NCBI RefSeq assembly: GCF_008974225.1
Contig: NZ_BKZR01000059.1
Coordinates: 1-14,996, forward strand
Length of the DNA: 14,996 nucleotides
Direction: 5' to 3'
From: Weizmannia acidilactici
GTDB lineage: Bacteria > Bacillota > Bacilli > Bacillales > Bacillaceae_C
Shown here: positions 1-8,598 of the stretch, one piece after another
How the letters are laid out: every line of letters starts with the position of its first letter
Numbering within the stretch: the stretch's first letter is position 1
Made by a program: the position numbers and the translations under genes
The notes under the pieces: generated by a model
Database searches by the model: none
The model's input: only the letters and a program-made list of their open reading frames with translations
What the model was told of the DNA's origin: nothing

Positions 1-281
1 CCGCTGAAAGAAAGGTGCACAAAAGCAAAAGGAAACCGGCAAATCCTCCATAATCCGGTGTATGAAGGAATGAAAGCAAAAGCCAAAAAAAGCCTTTGGT
101 CTGACGAGGGCGCGCAAATCTACGCCGGAGAAGAATCGAGGTAGAAAGCGTGTTTGGTCATATCAAAGGTTCCGCAGATTTTCTTCGGAGGCTGGTCGCC
201 ATCGCCCACAACCTACTGAAGCAGGCGGAAAAGAACCGCCTGCTTCAGAAAAAAGATCCAGAAAATAAGAAAACCCGTTGA
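1..281 (+). pseudogene. IS1182-like transposase, C-terminal remnant
   Basis: Frame 1 reads PLKERCTKAKGNRQI and later SDEGAQIYAG before a stop at 139-141. The frame beginning at 126 continues as RRRIEVESVFGHIKG and ends at TGA 279-281. Together these give the IYARRxIxVExVFGxIK...AHNLLK ending typical of IS1182-type DDE transposases. One frameshift lies near 124-126. The conserved stretch between GHIKG and VAIAHNLLK is also shortened, so a second, deletion-type lesion is likely. The N-terminal part lies outside the window. It cannot encode a working transposase. The family call rests on motif memory and is fairly sure; the exact IS is unknown. Confidence 0.75.
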
Positions 282-310
282 GAAAAATGAATTTCTCAAC
301 GGTTTTTCTT
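275..310 (+). terminator. Rho-independent terminator after the transposase remnant
   Basis: A perfect 11-bp stem, CCGTTGAGAAA (275-285) with TTTCTCAACGG (292-302), has a 6-nt loop and is followed by TTTTTCTT. It overlaps the transposase stop codon, as is common for insertion-sequence genes. Confidence 0.85.
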
Positions 311-580
311 GTTTAAAAAAGGACTCTTGAAACAACTCCAAGAAACAACAACGATGCCCTCAAGAAGTATAAATTTAATTTATTTTCACAAAATCAGGGT
401 GGAATCGAAAAGCTGATATCAACCATATTTACGCACAAAATAAAGCCCATATCCCCATCGATATGGATGTTTCCCATTTGATAACTCCAAGACGAAAAAG
501 GAAGGTGTAAAGAACGTATAAAATCAATCAAAATATCCAGATTATTCCTTAACTGTATCAAAATAGCATGATCCAGTTTT
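311..580. other. Intergenic stretch without a supported gene
   Basis: Nothing recognisable is present. A plus-strand open stretch (379-510) contains the coding-like string ADINHIYAQNKAHIPIDMDV and ends at TAA 508-510, but it has no start codon or ribosome binding site. It may be a gene remnant of unknown origin. Confidence 0.4.
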
Positions 581-612
581 CCTTATTCCTATTCTCACAA
601 TAAGGATTTTTT
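581..612 (+). terminator. Possible terminator facing the GGDEF gene end
   Basis: CCTTATT (581-587) pairs with AATAAGG (599-605), and a T-run follows at 607-612 on the plus strand. The minus-strand GGDEF gene has its stop codon in the loop. On the minus strand the stem is not followed by a U-tract, so it would mainly stop rightward transcription. The 7-bp AT-rich stem is weak. Confidence 0.35.
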
Positions 613-3012
613 ATTACTGCTTTTTTCTTTTGCAGTTCTATGGTAAAAGCAAAACGTATTTTTCCCTTCAGATTTTGCCTGATATAGAGCTATGTCAGCC
701 TTTTTCAGCAATTCTTTTTCAGTATCTCCTTCTTCATAAAAGGCAATCCCAATACTGGATGTCGTTTTAAACTCTTGCCCAAACAGATTCCAAGGACTTT
801 GGAGTGAAAATATAATTCTTTCGGCAATATTTGTTACTTGTTTTTCATTTTCTATTTTCGAAAGAAGAATGATAAATTCATCGCCCCCCCACCGTACTAA
901 AATATCAGATTCTCTAATGCAACTTTGAACACGATTTGTAAATTGTTTAAGAAGCTCATCACCTACATCATGGCCGAATGTGTCATTGATATGTTTAAAA
1001 CGATCTACATCAAGAAACAGAAGGGCTACCTTTCTTTGATAGCGTTTGGCTTCCTTGATTGATTGTTTGAGTTGTTCGCTAAAAAACCGTCGATTCGGCA
1101 AGCCGGTTAAAGTGTCATGAAAACTTAAATACTCAAGTTGCTTTTGATATTTCTTACGATCTGTAATCTCACGAGCAACAATCATCATATATTTATATTG
1201 ACCGTCATCGTCATATACCGGTGTTCCATTTACATCTAACCAAACATCATATCCAGCTTTATGAGTTCTGGACACTTCAATAGAAAACGGCTTATAATTT
1301 CTAGCCATATTGGTTATAGCTTTCCTGAGGTTATCATCTATTTTACCATTGGGCTGATGAAATACTATTTTTCCCACGTATTCTTCCGGATCGTAACCAA
1401 GTACTGTCTTATGTGAAGGCGAAGCATAAGTCACAATACCATTAAGATTAACTAATTGAATGAGATCGAGAGAATTATCTGCTAATAATCTATACCTTTT
1501 TTCACTTAGGCGTAAAGCTTCCTCCACTTTTTTCCGACTAGATATTTCTCTACCAACAATCAGGAAATAAAGGAGGTGTCCGTTTTCATCATAAACGGGA
1601 TTACCACCAGCTTCAGTCCATATCCATTTTCCACTAGCATGTTTTAAACGATATTCAACCCGGATACTCTCTTTGGTTGCAACCATATGATCAAATTGTT
1701 TCTTGGCCTTGAATAAATCATCCGGATGAATGAGATCAAAAGCAAGATTACCTACATAATTTTCAGGCGAAAAACCTAAAACTCTCTCGTATGACGGAGA
1801 AGCATATATCACGCTTCCGTTCTCATCAACAGCGCTTACAAGATCTGTCATATTCTCCGTAATAAGCCTGTACTCCTCTTCACTTTTACGAAAGGCTTCT
1901 TCAGCGCTTTTTCTATCAGTTATATCCGTAAAAATCGACAAAATTGCAGGGCCATCATCATAGTCAATTGAAACGCCGGTTATTTCTACATAAAAAATTG
2001 TGCCATCCTTTCTTTTTAATTGCATTTCAATAAAAGGAAGCTTCTTACCATGTTCTGCTTCCGATAATCTTCGTTTTGATAGTTCATGAAAATTTGGATG
2101 AATATATGAAAAAATAGATTTGCCTAATAAACTTTTTTCTTTGGCTGATTTTAGCGCAAATGGGTTGGCATATAGAATATTTCCATTCCTATGAACAACG
2201 ATCCCCTTCGGAGACAGTTCTACTACTTTTCGATACCGTTCTTCACTTTCCTTTAAAGATCTTTCTAAGTGTTTTTGTTTTGAAATATCCATTGTTATAG
2301 TAGAAAGGGCAACCACTTTTCCGTGAGGGTCAAAAATGGGTGACATTGTTAAACTAATATCAATGATTGTCCCATCCTTTTTCAAACCTATCCAGTCAAA
2401 TCTTGTAATACTTTCCCCATTTTTGACCTTATTCATCATTTTCTTAGCCTCAGCCAATTTATTTTTAGGAATAGTCATTAAAGGCTTTCCAATGACCTCT
2501 TCACGTTTCCACCCATAAATTTTTTCAAACGCCGGATTGACATCTAAGACATTCCCTTCGATGTCCAATATATCAATTGCATCAGCCGTGGAATTGAAAA
2601 AAGACAATAGCCGATTTTGCACATCTTTTAGAAACTCTTTTGTTTTACAAAGCTCGGTAATATCTTTCATGACACAACAGATCCCAACAATGTCATGATT
2701 GACTTTTAACGGTATATACTTAACCTGTAAATCAATAATACTTCCATTTTTATGACAGGCTTGTACCTTTGCTTCAGCAGGTTGACCAGTTAATACGATG
2801 TTTATTTGCTGCTGAACTTTATCTATATCACTTGGAACTGTCATTTCTTTATAAGATAATCCCAGAATATACTCCTCCGAATATCCGAACAATTGACAAA
2901 CGGCCGGATTAACTTTCATTATTGTTCCATCGAGTGATAGTATGCAAATTGCATCAGGGTTATGTTCTATAATTGATTTATAGATTTCAATATGTGAATC
3001 ATAATTGGACAT
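595..3012 (-). CDS. Diguanylate cyclase with five PAS domains (GGDEF)
   Basis: Makes cyclic-di-GMP from two GTP. The 805-residue protein has five PAS/PAC modules in tandem (about 9-121, 132-247, 258-371, 379-495, 505-620), most ending in a PAC-like DIT/EIT signature, then a GGDEF domain at about 625-795. The catalytic motif WGGDEF is intact (GGDEF 709-713). The product-inhibition site RxxD is present as R700-D703, five residues upstream. The metal/nucleotide segment LDVDRFKHINDTFGH is also intact (667-681). There is no EAL domain, signal peptide or membrane segment, so it is probably cytosolic, with PAS domains sensing an internal cue. The ATG has a good AAGGAG site at 3020-3025 with a 7-nt spacer. 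It lies downstream of the EAL gene and kinase remnant on the same strand. Activity looks intact; the ligand is unknown. Confidence 0.93.
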   Translation of the reverse strand: MSNYDSHIEIYKSIIEHNPDAICILSLDGTIMKVNPAVCQLFGYSEEYILGLSYKEMTVPSDIDKVQQQINIVLTGQPAEAKVQACHKNGSIIDLQVKYIPLKVNHDIVGICCVMKDITELCKTKEFLKDVQNRLLSFFNSTADAIDILDIEGNVLDVNPAFEKIYGWKREEVIGKPLMTIPKNKLAEAKKMMNKVKNGESITRFDWIGLKKDGTIIDISLTMSPIFDPHGKVVALSTITMDISKQKHLERSLKESEERYRKVVELSPKGIVVHRNGNILYANPFALKSAKEKSLLGKSIFSYIHPNFHELSKRRLSEAEHGKKLPFIEMQLKRKDGTIFYVEITGVSIDYDDGPAILSIFTDITDRKSAEEAFRKSEEEYRLITENMTDLVSAVDENGSVIYASPSYERVLGFSPENYVGNLAFDLIHPDDLFKAKKQFDHMVATKESIRVEYRLKHASGKWIWTEAGGNPVYDENGHLLYFLIVGREISSRKKVEEALRLSEKRYRLLADNSLDLIQLVNLNGIVTYASPSHKTVLGYDPEEYVGKIVFHQPNGKIDDNLRKAITNMARNYKPFSIEVSRTHKAGYDVWLDVNGTPVYDDDGQYKYMMIVAREITDRKKYQKQLEYLSFHDTLTGLPNRRFFSEQLKQSIKEAKRYQRKVALLFLDVDRFKHINDTFGHDVGDELLKQFTNRVQSCIRESDILVRWGGDEFIILLSKIENEKQVTNIAERIIFSLQSPWNLFGQEFKTTSSIGIAFYEEGDTEKELLKKADIALYQAKSEGKNTFCFYHRTAKEKSSNKKSLL

Positions 3013-3054
3013 TTCTCTTCTCCTTCTGCCGCCCAGCCAGCATTGTATGAATCT

Positions 3055-3756
3055 TTAGACCTGTTGTTTTGCCCTCTTGTTTTCGTCAAAATCTGCTGCT
3101 ATCGCAAACAGACCGAATTTTCTAAAAAACAGATTTTTTAATTTCGGGAGACTGTTAATCGGTAAATAAATCTCTTCAACTGTATCTTGATCGGCTGTTC
3201 TTTTTATTCTTCCACCATGTTCCTGAATCATTTTGTTATTTCACATTCAAACCTGTACCTGTTCTTTTTTCTTTTGTGCTCTAAAAAGGTTCAACTATCT
3301 TTTTAAGGCATTCTTCACTAATACCGCTACCTTGTTCTAATCCCAAGGCCTTCTGAACCGGTAATCGTACTGATTATTTTTGATAAGCCCACCTTTTGGC
3401 ATGACTTCAACTACATTTTGAAGAAAGTAGATAATAGTTATAAATCACAATAAATAAGGGGTAAATTTCCATCTATGATCTCAATATTCTTTAATACCGC
3501 TTGTGACTTGAGTAAGGTATAACGCCTTTTATCAGCACTTTAATATTTGTCAATGGCAATGTGGCTTTGTAAGAGCTAAAAATTCCTTTATTATTTTTCA
3601 ACTCGTTTAATCTCTAACAACATTATTTATATAGGTTGGTTTTATTTCTTCTTGTTATTTGCAAGAAACCTTTATCGAAGTAAGCAAATTTCATGTGCTG
3701 CACATGCAGTCAATTGCCAACAACAGATAGCTTTTCTGACCTTCGCATAAGTTCTT
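3055..3756 (-). pseudogene. Decayed histidine kinase core (HisKA plus HATPase)
   Basis: All three minus-strand frames together spell a sensor kinase with many stops and indels. In order: RLEELMRRSEKLSVVG (linker), TACAAHEI (H-box, His codon 3693-3695), LTSIK, KEFLALTKP, SADKRR, LPLIYCD, NVVEVMPKGGLIK (N-box), GSGISEECLKK (G1), IVEPF then a stop then STKEKRTGTGLNV (F and G2 boxes), and MIQEHGGRI through EEIYLPI, ending at TAA 3055-3057. This is the usual order of a NtrB/KinA-type kinase. The loss of residues after the H-box and repeated frameshifts make it non-functional. It begins where the EAL-PAS-PAS frame ends. The simplest reading is that it was the C-terminal half of that same protein. 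Reading by eye; exact lesion positions are approximate. Confidence 0.85.
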
Positions 3757-5424
3757 CTAATCTTTTTTCTCGGATATATCACAGCCAACAACAATCTGCT
3801 CTACGTTGCCACTTTTTCCAACTACCGGGGTACCCTGGGCCTCTATATAAATCCATTCCCCTGAAACATTTTTACATCGGAACCCGGCTTGAAAGAGAGA
3901 GTTTTTTGAAATCATGTTACGAAACTGGGTTTTAACATATTCCTTATCTTCCGGATGAATTAAACTGAATACCGATCTTCCTACGTAGGATTGATAGGAA
4001 TGCCCAAAAATTCTTTCATGCGATGGGGAGAAGTATTGTACATTACCATCTGCATCCCAAACCTCAATCAAGTCTGACATGTTATCTGCAATATGACGAT
4101 CATTCAATTCACTCTGTCTAGGAGCTTTCTCAAATTTCCTACGCTCTGTTATATCTACACATGACGCAATAACCTCGATCACTTCCCCTCTTCTTTTAAC
4201 AGGACGTAGAGTAGCCAAGTAAGCGCCCCCGTTAAATTCAACTTCGTAAGTTACATGATTTTCACCTTCCCAAGCCCGCCGGTAATATTGGGTTATTCTT
4301 TTCGCCTCTTCAACAGGTTGGAAATCCTTTAGTTCCCGTCCAATAATTTGCTCCGGAACAAGCCCAATTTTATAAAGTAATTTACCATTGCAGAAAGTAT
4401 GAATAAATCTTCCATTTTCATTTATAAATTTAAAGGTCATTCCTGGTTGTAACCGAAGAGTATCTAATAATTCTTGTCGGGCAATTTTCAAATCCTCATC
4501 CAAATATTTTTGATTTTTCAAATCCTTAGGTATACCATTCTTACCCACAATTTGTTCCAATTCTTCAATCTTGTTAACAAACTCCTTTGTTGGTAAAGGT
4601 TTGCTAAATAAATAGCCTTGTCCGATATCGCATAAATTTTTTTGGAGAAAAATAAGTTGCTCAACTTTTTCTACTCCTTCAGCGACTACTTCAAGTTTTA
4701 ATTGATGTGCCATTGCTATGACAGTTTTGACAATAACTGCATCATTTTCATCATTTGTGCAGTTACGGACAAATGACTGATCAATTTTCAAAGTGTCAAA
4801 TGGTGCTTCTTTTAAATAATGCAGTGAGCTAAAACCAGTTCCGAAATCGTCCAAGCTTATTTTTAACCCCAACTGTTTTAGTTCGTGTAGTACTTTAAGG
4901 ATATACTCACTATCAGCCATTACACTCTCTGTTATCTCAATTTCAAGGTATTTTGAGTTAAGCCCGGTTTCTTCTAAAACTTCCCTTACCATCTCCACCA
5001 GGTTAGGTTGATATAACTGCCTTACAGACATATTTACTGACATTTCAAAAGGAGCAATGGCTGTATCTTGCCATATTATTGCCTGCTTACAAGCTGTACG
5101 CAATACCCATTCACCTATTTGTACAATAAGCCCGGTTTCTTCTGCCAAAGGAATAAATTTATCAGGTGGGATAAGCCCTTTCTCTGGATGGAACCACCGT
5201 ATTAAAGCTTCAACACCTTTTATTTTTCCAGAATTTAGATTGATTTTTGGCTGGTAATAAAGTTGAAACTCGTTGCGTTCCAATGCTTTTCGGAGATCGG
5301 TTTCTAATTCAAGTCTTTCGTATCCTACATCTTGTTTGCATTCATCCCAAAATTGATAACTGTCTTTTCCATTTAATCCTAATCCTTGTGTAGATGTTTC
5401 TGGTTTTTTGAATAATCTTTCCAT
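3757..5424 (-). CDS. Cyclic-di-GMP phosphodiesterase, EAL-PAS-PAS (C-terminally truncated)
   Basis: Hydrolyses cyclic-di-GMP to pGpG. Numbered from the ATG at 5422-5424 it has 555 residues. The EAL domain is N-terminal (about 35-285) and keeps the catalytic signatures: EALIRW, the Asn of SVNMSV, EIEITES, LDDFGTGFSSLHYL, KIDQSF, VVAEGVE and QGYLFSKP. Two PAS modules follow (about 310-430 and 440-555). The second ends in VVGCDISEKKD and stops. EAL before PAS is an unusual order. I prefer this ATG because AGAAGG precedes it by 7 nt; an in-frame TTG eight codons upstream has no ribosome binding site. The stop at 3757-3759 follows a 6-T run (3763-3768). One extra base there would continue the frame into RLEELMRRSEKL of the kinase remnant. 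The enzyme half looks active, but any kinase output is lost. Confidence 0.9.
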   Translation of the reverse strand: MERLFKKPETSTQGLGLNGKDSYQFWDECKQDVGYERLELETDLRKALERNEFQLYYQPKINLNSGKIKGVEALIRWFHPEKGLIPPDKFIPLAEETGLIVQIGEWVLRTACKQAIIWQDTAIAPFEMSVNMSVRQLYQPNLVEMVREVLEETGLNSKYLEIEITESVMADSEYILKVLHELKQLGLKISLDDFGTGFSSLHYLKEAPFDTLKIDQSFVRNCTNDENDAVIVKTVIAMAHQLKLEVVAEGVEKVEQLIFLQKNLCDIGQGYLFSKPLPTKEFVNKIEELEQIVGKNGIPKDLKNQKYLDEDLKIARQELLDTLRLQPGMTFKFINENGRFIHTFCNGKLLYKIGLVPEQIIGRELKDFQPVEEAKRITQYYRRAWEGENHVTYEVEFNGGAYLATLRPVKRRGEVIEVIASCVDITERRKFEKAPRQSELNDRHIADNMSDLIEVWDADGNVQYFSPSHERIFGHSYQSYVGRSVFSLIHPEDKEYVKTQFRNMISKNSLFQAGFRCKNVSGEWIYIEAQGTPVVGKSGNVEQIVVGCDISEKKD

Positions 5425-5742
5425 GATTATACCTTCTTTTGAATACAAATTAATCCCGAGGCTTGATATAATATATTACATTATCCTTAAAACGGAAAGG
5501 ATGAATGATGAATGAATGAATGAATCTTAAATTTTACCTTTTCCAATAATCAGGAATTAAATATACTCATGTCGGTTCTTCAATATTTTTCTGATAATAA
5601 TTGAATGAAAATTCTTTGACTTTATCCAGGTAATCTGCTGATATAATAGAAGATGTTGAGATTAATAATTATTTTTCTGATTATCCTAACACTTCGCTAT
5701 TGTTTTTAAAGCTGAGTACATACAATGCTGATTTTGTAAAGA
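5425..5742. other. Intergenic region between PilZ and EAL genes
   Basis: An AT-rich spacer of 318 bp. It holds a short tetranucleotide repeat (annotated separately) and AT-rich promoter-like sequence. I could not settle on a convincing -35/-10 pair, riboswitch or terminator. Whether the PilZ and EAL genes are co-transcribed is open. Confidence 0.4.
5501..5526. repeat. Short tetranucleotide repeat upstream of the EAL gene
   Basis: The plus strand reads ATGAATGATGAATGAATGAA and continues TGAATC, i.e. about six TGAA-type units with one irregularity. On the minus strand it is a TTCA tract some 80-100 bp upstream of the EAL start, probably in its promoter or leader. Slippage here could change spacing, but that is speculation. 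Confidence 0.6.
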
Positions 5743-6279
5743 TCAGGCCATTCTCCCCTGTCGACGGCTAATTTCAATTTTATTTAATAATACGGCAAAT
5801 TTTTGTTGTTCCTTTAAGTCACTATTCTCAAACTTAATGCCATATAATAGACGGCCATTAATTTCCTCTTGCTTGCGTACTATGATTCCTTTGAGGGAAA
5901 ACTTCTCACTTTTAAAGTTAAATTGAATTTGCACAACGATTTTCTTTCTAATAGGAAAATCAATATTGCACAACACCCCTAATCCTGTCCTGCTTATATC
6001 TTTTATAGTCCCTTTTACCCATTTACTTCTTATTTTTTCCAGAGACTGATCTCCCACTTCTAATACTTCAAAAGTACATGGCAGATCAATTAAAAAGTTA
6101 AGACGAGGTGCATCCCTCTGTTCCATTCCTTTTAACTCTTTTTCCAAATTATTCAAAGATCTTGATAACGCCTTTATCTTCTTATCCCTTTGTTCAACTT
6201 GCTTAGTATAGTATAAAACGATTAACAAAATCATCATGATGTTCAAAATAACTACAGTAATCAGGGCAGCTAAGTTCAT
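5743..6279 (-). CDS. Membrane-anchored PilZ-domain protein (cyclic-di-GMP receptor)
   Basis: A predicted cyclic-di-GMP-binding receptor of 178 residues. Residues 4-23 form one hydrophobic membrane segment, followed by a charged, probably coiled-coil linker (25-53), then a PilZ domain (about 54-170). Both ligand motifs are present: RxxxR as R55-D-A-P-R59 and DxSxxG as D94-I-S-R-T-G99. The domain should face the cytoplasm. No catalytic or regulatory partner domain is fused, so it probably passes the signal to an unidentified membrane or envelope partner. The ATG is preceded by AAGGGGGGGG, an 8-G run that serves as the ribosome binding site. It sits first in the minus-strand block with the EAL and GGDEF genes, which supports a common cyclic-di-GMP role. 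Confidence 0.88.
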   Translation of the reverse strand: MNLAALITVVILNIMMILLIVLYYTKQVEQRDKKIKALSRSLNNLEKELKGMEQRDAPRLNFLIDLPCTFEVLEVGDQSLEKIRSKWVKGTIKDISRTGLGVLCNIDFPIRKKIVVQIQFNFKSEKFSLKGIIVRKQEEINGRLLYGIKFENSDLKEQQKFAVLLNKIEISRRQGRMA

Positions 6280-7180
6280 GAGATTTCCCCCCCCTTAATG
6301 TTTAAAAACCCAAAAACAAGTTAGTTATCCCGTTTCTTATGCTAAGGAAAAAATGATAGGTTTACCATTCAATGATAGTTAAATCATTTATTATTTATAA
6401 TTCTAACATTACTTTTTTCCTGAAATATGTGGCAAACCGCCACATACTCATATTTGTAAAGCGTATATGTATATTCAATTAGTAAAATTAATATGTATTA
6501 TATGTTCATTATTTCTACTAAATTTTTATGCCAAAATGTGTATGCAGTTAACAAAGATACAGCCTTGCAAAAGCGCTTTAACAGGTATGAAGTAAGGATC
6601 TTGAAAGATGAATACCGGGAAGAGTTTGAGAGCCTATGTTATACAGAAAGGCTGTGCATAAAATTGCAAAACTAAATACAGTAAATTGCAATGAAAAATA
6701 CATAACCCAAAATCGATTTGACATGGATCCTCTACGGGCATGATTACGATCTTTAAAAGCCAAACCCAACAAGGAATCTGGCTCTGCACAGCCCAAGGAA
6801 TATGGTGCTTTAATCTGTTAAATTGAAGGAGATTACTTTATCTAACGGAAAAACACTAATTTAGAGAAACGACCCAAATCATCACGGCCCATACTTACTT
6901 TAGACCTAGAAAACGTGTCTAATTGTAACGTTAACTTAAAGCAAATTTGATTAAAATATATTAAGAAATTCCTTTAATTAATAATATATCAATTTTTATT
7001 AATATAAAAATATTTCTGTTAAGATACACTACCATAATATTTAACATTATTACCATTATTATCCAATAGTTAATTAGTAGATGCTATGATTAAATCAAAA
7101 TATAACCGTCAGTTATTTATTAGTAACATGATAATCAGCTATTAGAAATTTTTACATATAAATTGCAAGGTGGGGGCTTG
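6280..7180. other. 900-bp AT-rich intergenic region between divergent genes
   Basis: Separates the leftward PilZ gene and the rightward HTH regulator. A hairpin lies at 6426-6446. About 6930-7160 is extremely AT-rich with runs of ATTAAT/TAATAT, presumably the regulator's promoter region. A 60-codon plus-strand frame (6493-6675) lacks a ribosome binding site and resembles nothing I know, so it is not called. Confidence 0.5.
6426..6446. promoter_or_regulatory. Perfect 8-bp dyad, possible operator
   Basis: TATGTGGC (6426-6433) and GCCACATA (6439-6446) form a perfect inverted repeat with a 5-nt spacer. No T-run follows on either strand, so an operator or structural element is more likely than a terminator. 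It lies about 150 bp upstream of the PilZ start. The binding protein is unknown. Confidence 0.4.
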
Positions 7181-7972
7181 ATGAGGGATTGGTTGAAACA
7201 ACTTCGTAAATCAAAAAAATTAACTCAAGAACAAGTTGCTTCCTGCTCTTTTATAGACAGATCATATTATTCTCAAATAGAAAACGGGAAGCGGAATCCA
7301 AGCCCGGATGTTGCTATAAACATTGCTAAAGTATTGGATTTTAATCCATTGTGTTTCTTTAAAGATGAACTTGCATTTTCTAATAAGATAGATGGAGGGG
7401 CTCATTTGTTTAAAAATGATGCTTTCGATTATAATATTTTTTGTTTTTTTAGAGACACAGAACAGATAAGATTGATATTTTTTTATGACAAAATTGAGGA
7501 CTATTATATTCATGTTTTAGCTTATCTTTACGCTGCAATTCAGAAAAACAGGCATTGTGTAATATTTGATCACCAGGAATATTTTTCCATATACAAAAAG
7601 TCTTTAGAATCTCTTTGTGATGTAGAAAAAGCAATAAAATATACTCATTATATTGATATAAAAAATATTGAAAATCCCGATATATTATTTCATGAAATCA
7701 ATAATAAACTTCGAAATTTGTTAACTCATCTTGGTAATCATGAGGCCACAATATCTGTTTGGGTCCATAAAGATAACACAAGCCAATATGTACTAGGGAA
7801 AAGATTGCAGAAATTAGGCATAAACAATATGAAGACTTTATTTGTACAAGCATATAACGCATGGTCAGTGTCTGCAGGAGAGCATACTAAGCTGATGAAA
7901 GAATATCCTTTTTTAATGACCGATGGAGAAATATTTTCCTCGCCATTTTACAACGGAAGAAAAGATTATTGA
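7181..7972 (+). CDS. HTH (XRE) transcriptional regulator with MEDS-like sensor domain
   Basis: A 263-residue predicted DNA-binding regulator. Residues 4-60 form a Cro/C1-type helix-turn-helix (LRKSKKLTQEQVA...DRSYYSQIENGKRNPSPDVA...IAKVLD). Residues about 97-255 resemble the MEDS domain (DcmR-type sensory domain): FFYDKIEDYYIHVLAYLYAA, VIFD, YTHYID, ISVWVH, and near the end AYNAWSVSAGEHTKLMKEYP with FLMTDGEIFSSPFY. MEDS domains are thought to sense small molecules or redox state through a degenerate RecA-like fold; the ligand here cannot be told. I start at ATG 7181 because AAGGTGG lies just upstream; an in-frame TTG at 7163 has no such site. No partner gene is adjacent: the next sequence is IS debris. 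It may regulate itself or distant genes. Confidence 0.82.
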   Translation: MRDWLKQLRKSKKLTQEQVASCSFIDRSYYSQIENGKRNPSPDVAINIAKVLDFNPLCFFKDELAFSNKIDGGAHLFKNDAFDYNIFCFFRDTEQIRLIFFYDKIEDYYIHVLAYLYAAIQKNRHCVIFDHQEYFSIYKKSLESLCDVEKAIKYTHYIDIKNIENPDILFHEINNKLRNLLTHLGNHEATISVWVHKDNTSQYVLGKRLQKLGINNMKTLFVQAYNAWSVSAGEHTKLMKEYPFLMTDGEIFSSPFYNGRKDY

Positions 7973-8120
7973 TTATTCAGTGTATCCGTCTCTTCATCTT
8001 CAAGTAGATATTTAATTTATCGTATATAAGTATATCAAAGCGTATTTATCCAAGTTGGACACTTACAATATGGTCAATTTCAGTAACATGAATTTGGAAG
8101 CGGTAATTTTATGACAGTAT

Positions 8121-8226
8121 AAGGAGCCCATAAAACTAGACACGAAATGAGGAGATGTTAAAGTAAGTTTATGAAAAAAACAATGCACATCTGCATTCAA
8201 GTCCCAAATCGTGCTAGAAGTTCTAA
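8121..8226 (+). pseudogene. IS3-family orfA 5' fragment
   Basis: GAGGAGATGTTAAAGTAAG then TTT-ATG (start codon 8171-8173) is nearly identical to the leader of the IS3 orfA on the opposite strand near 10184-10203. The codons after it (TTCAAG...GTGCTAGAAGT at 8194-8222) parallel that copy's orfA. Homology stops after GTGCTAGAAGTTCTAA, exactly where the TGTAAAC end of the 520-bp element begins. About 18 codons remain, already frameshifted. Upstream, AAAACTAGACAC looks like an IS3-type terminal sequence; that part is less sure. Confidence 0.6.
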
Positions 8227-8355
8227 TGTAAACAGTCATTTTCACTTTATATCCGTAAAAAAGGCCGGTATTATTTCAAATTATTCCAGACACATAAGCG
8301 ATCTCCACTGATATAATGTGATTAACATTTTGCACAATATATCAGGGGATTTTAT

Positions 8356-8598
8356 ATGTTCATTATCCATTATTTCGGATTAGACTTATCTGACATGGAT
8401 CCACAGCTTTTTTGCCGATTCAGGGGATGGATTTGGAATGTAGGAAGAGACGTGCATTATTTGACGAAGATCCGAAATTTTGGTAAATCGCCTTACCTCC
8501 GAAAATCGTTCAACGTATGTATTATCCTCCATCCGTATGAAGTTTATAAAGTTAGAATCCAGAAAGAAGAATATTTTTCGATTCCTGAAGCTCCTTGA
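8356..8598 (+). CDS. Hypothetical small protein inside the 520-bp element
   Basis: An 80-residue protein of unrecognised family (begins MFIIHYFGLDLSDMDPQ, ends KEEYFSIPEAP). ATG 8356 has an AGGGGA site 6 nt upstream, and a good terminator overlaps the stop codon, which supports a real transcription unit. It is rich in aromatic and basic residues, with no signal peptide, clear membrane helix or metal-binding motif. It could be a cargo gene or a fragment of the parent element's longer gene. No function is proposed. Confidence 0.45.
   Translation: MFIIHYFGLDLSDMDPQLFCRFRGWIWNVGRDVHYLTKIRNFGKSPYLRKSFNVCIILHPYEVYKVRIQKEEYFSIPEAP

Noticed and set aside
5425..5448. TTG start eight codons upstream for the EAL protein
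   Set aside because: No ribosome binding site precedes it, whereas AGAAGG sits 7 nt before the ATG at 5422-5424.
5449..5742. Possible cyclic-di-GMP riboswitch upstream of the EAL gene
   Set aside because: I looked for a GEMM-type conserved core and saw none; the region is AT-rich with a tetranucleotide repeat.
6493..6675. 60-codon plus-strand frame as a small gene
   Set aside because: No ribosome binding site, no recognisable motif, and it lies in a long AT-rich spacer.
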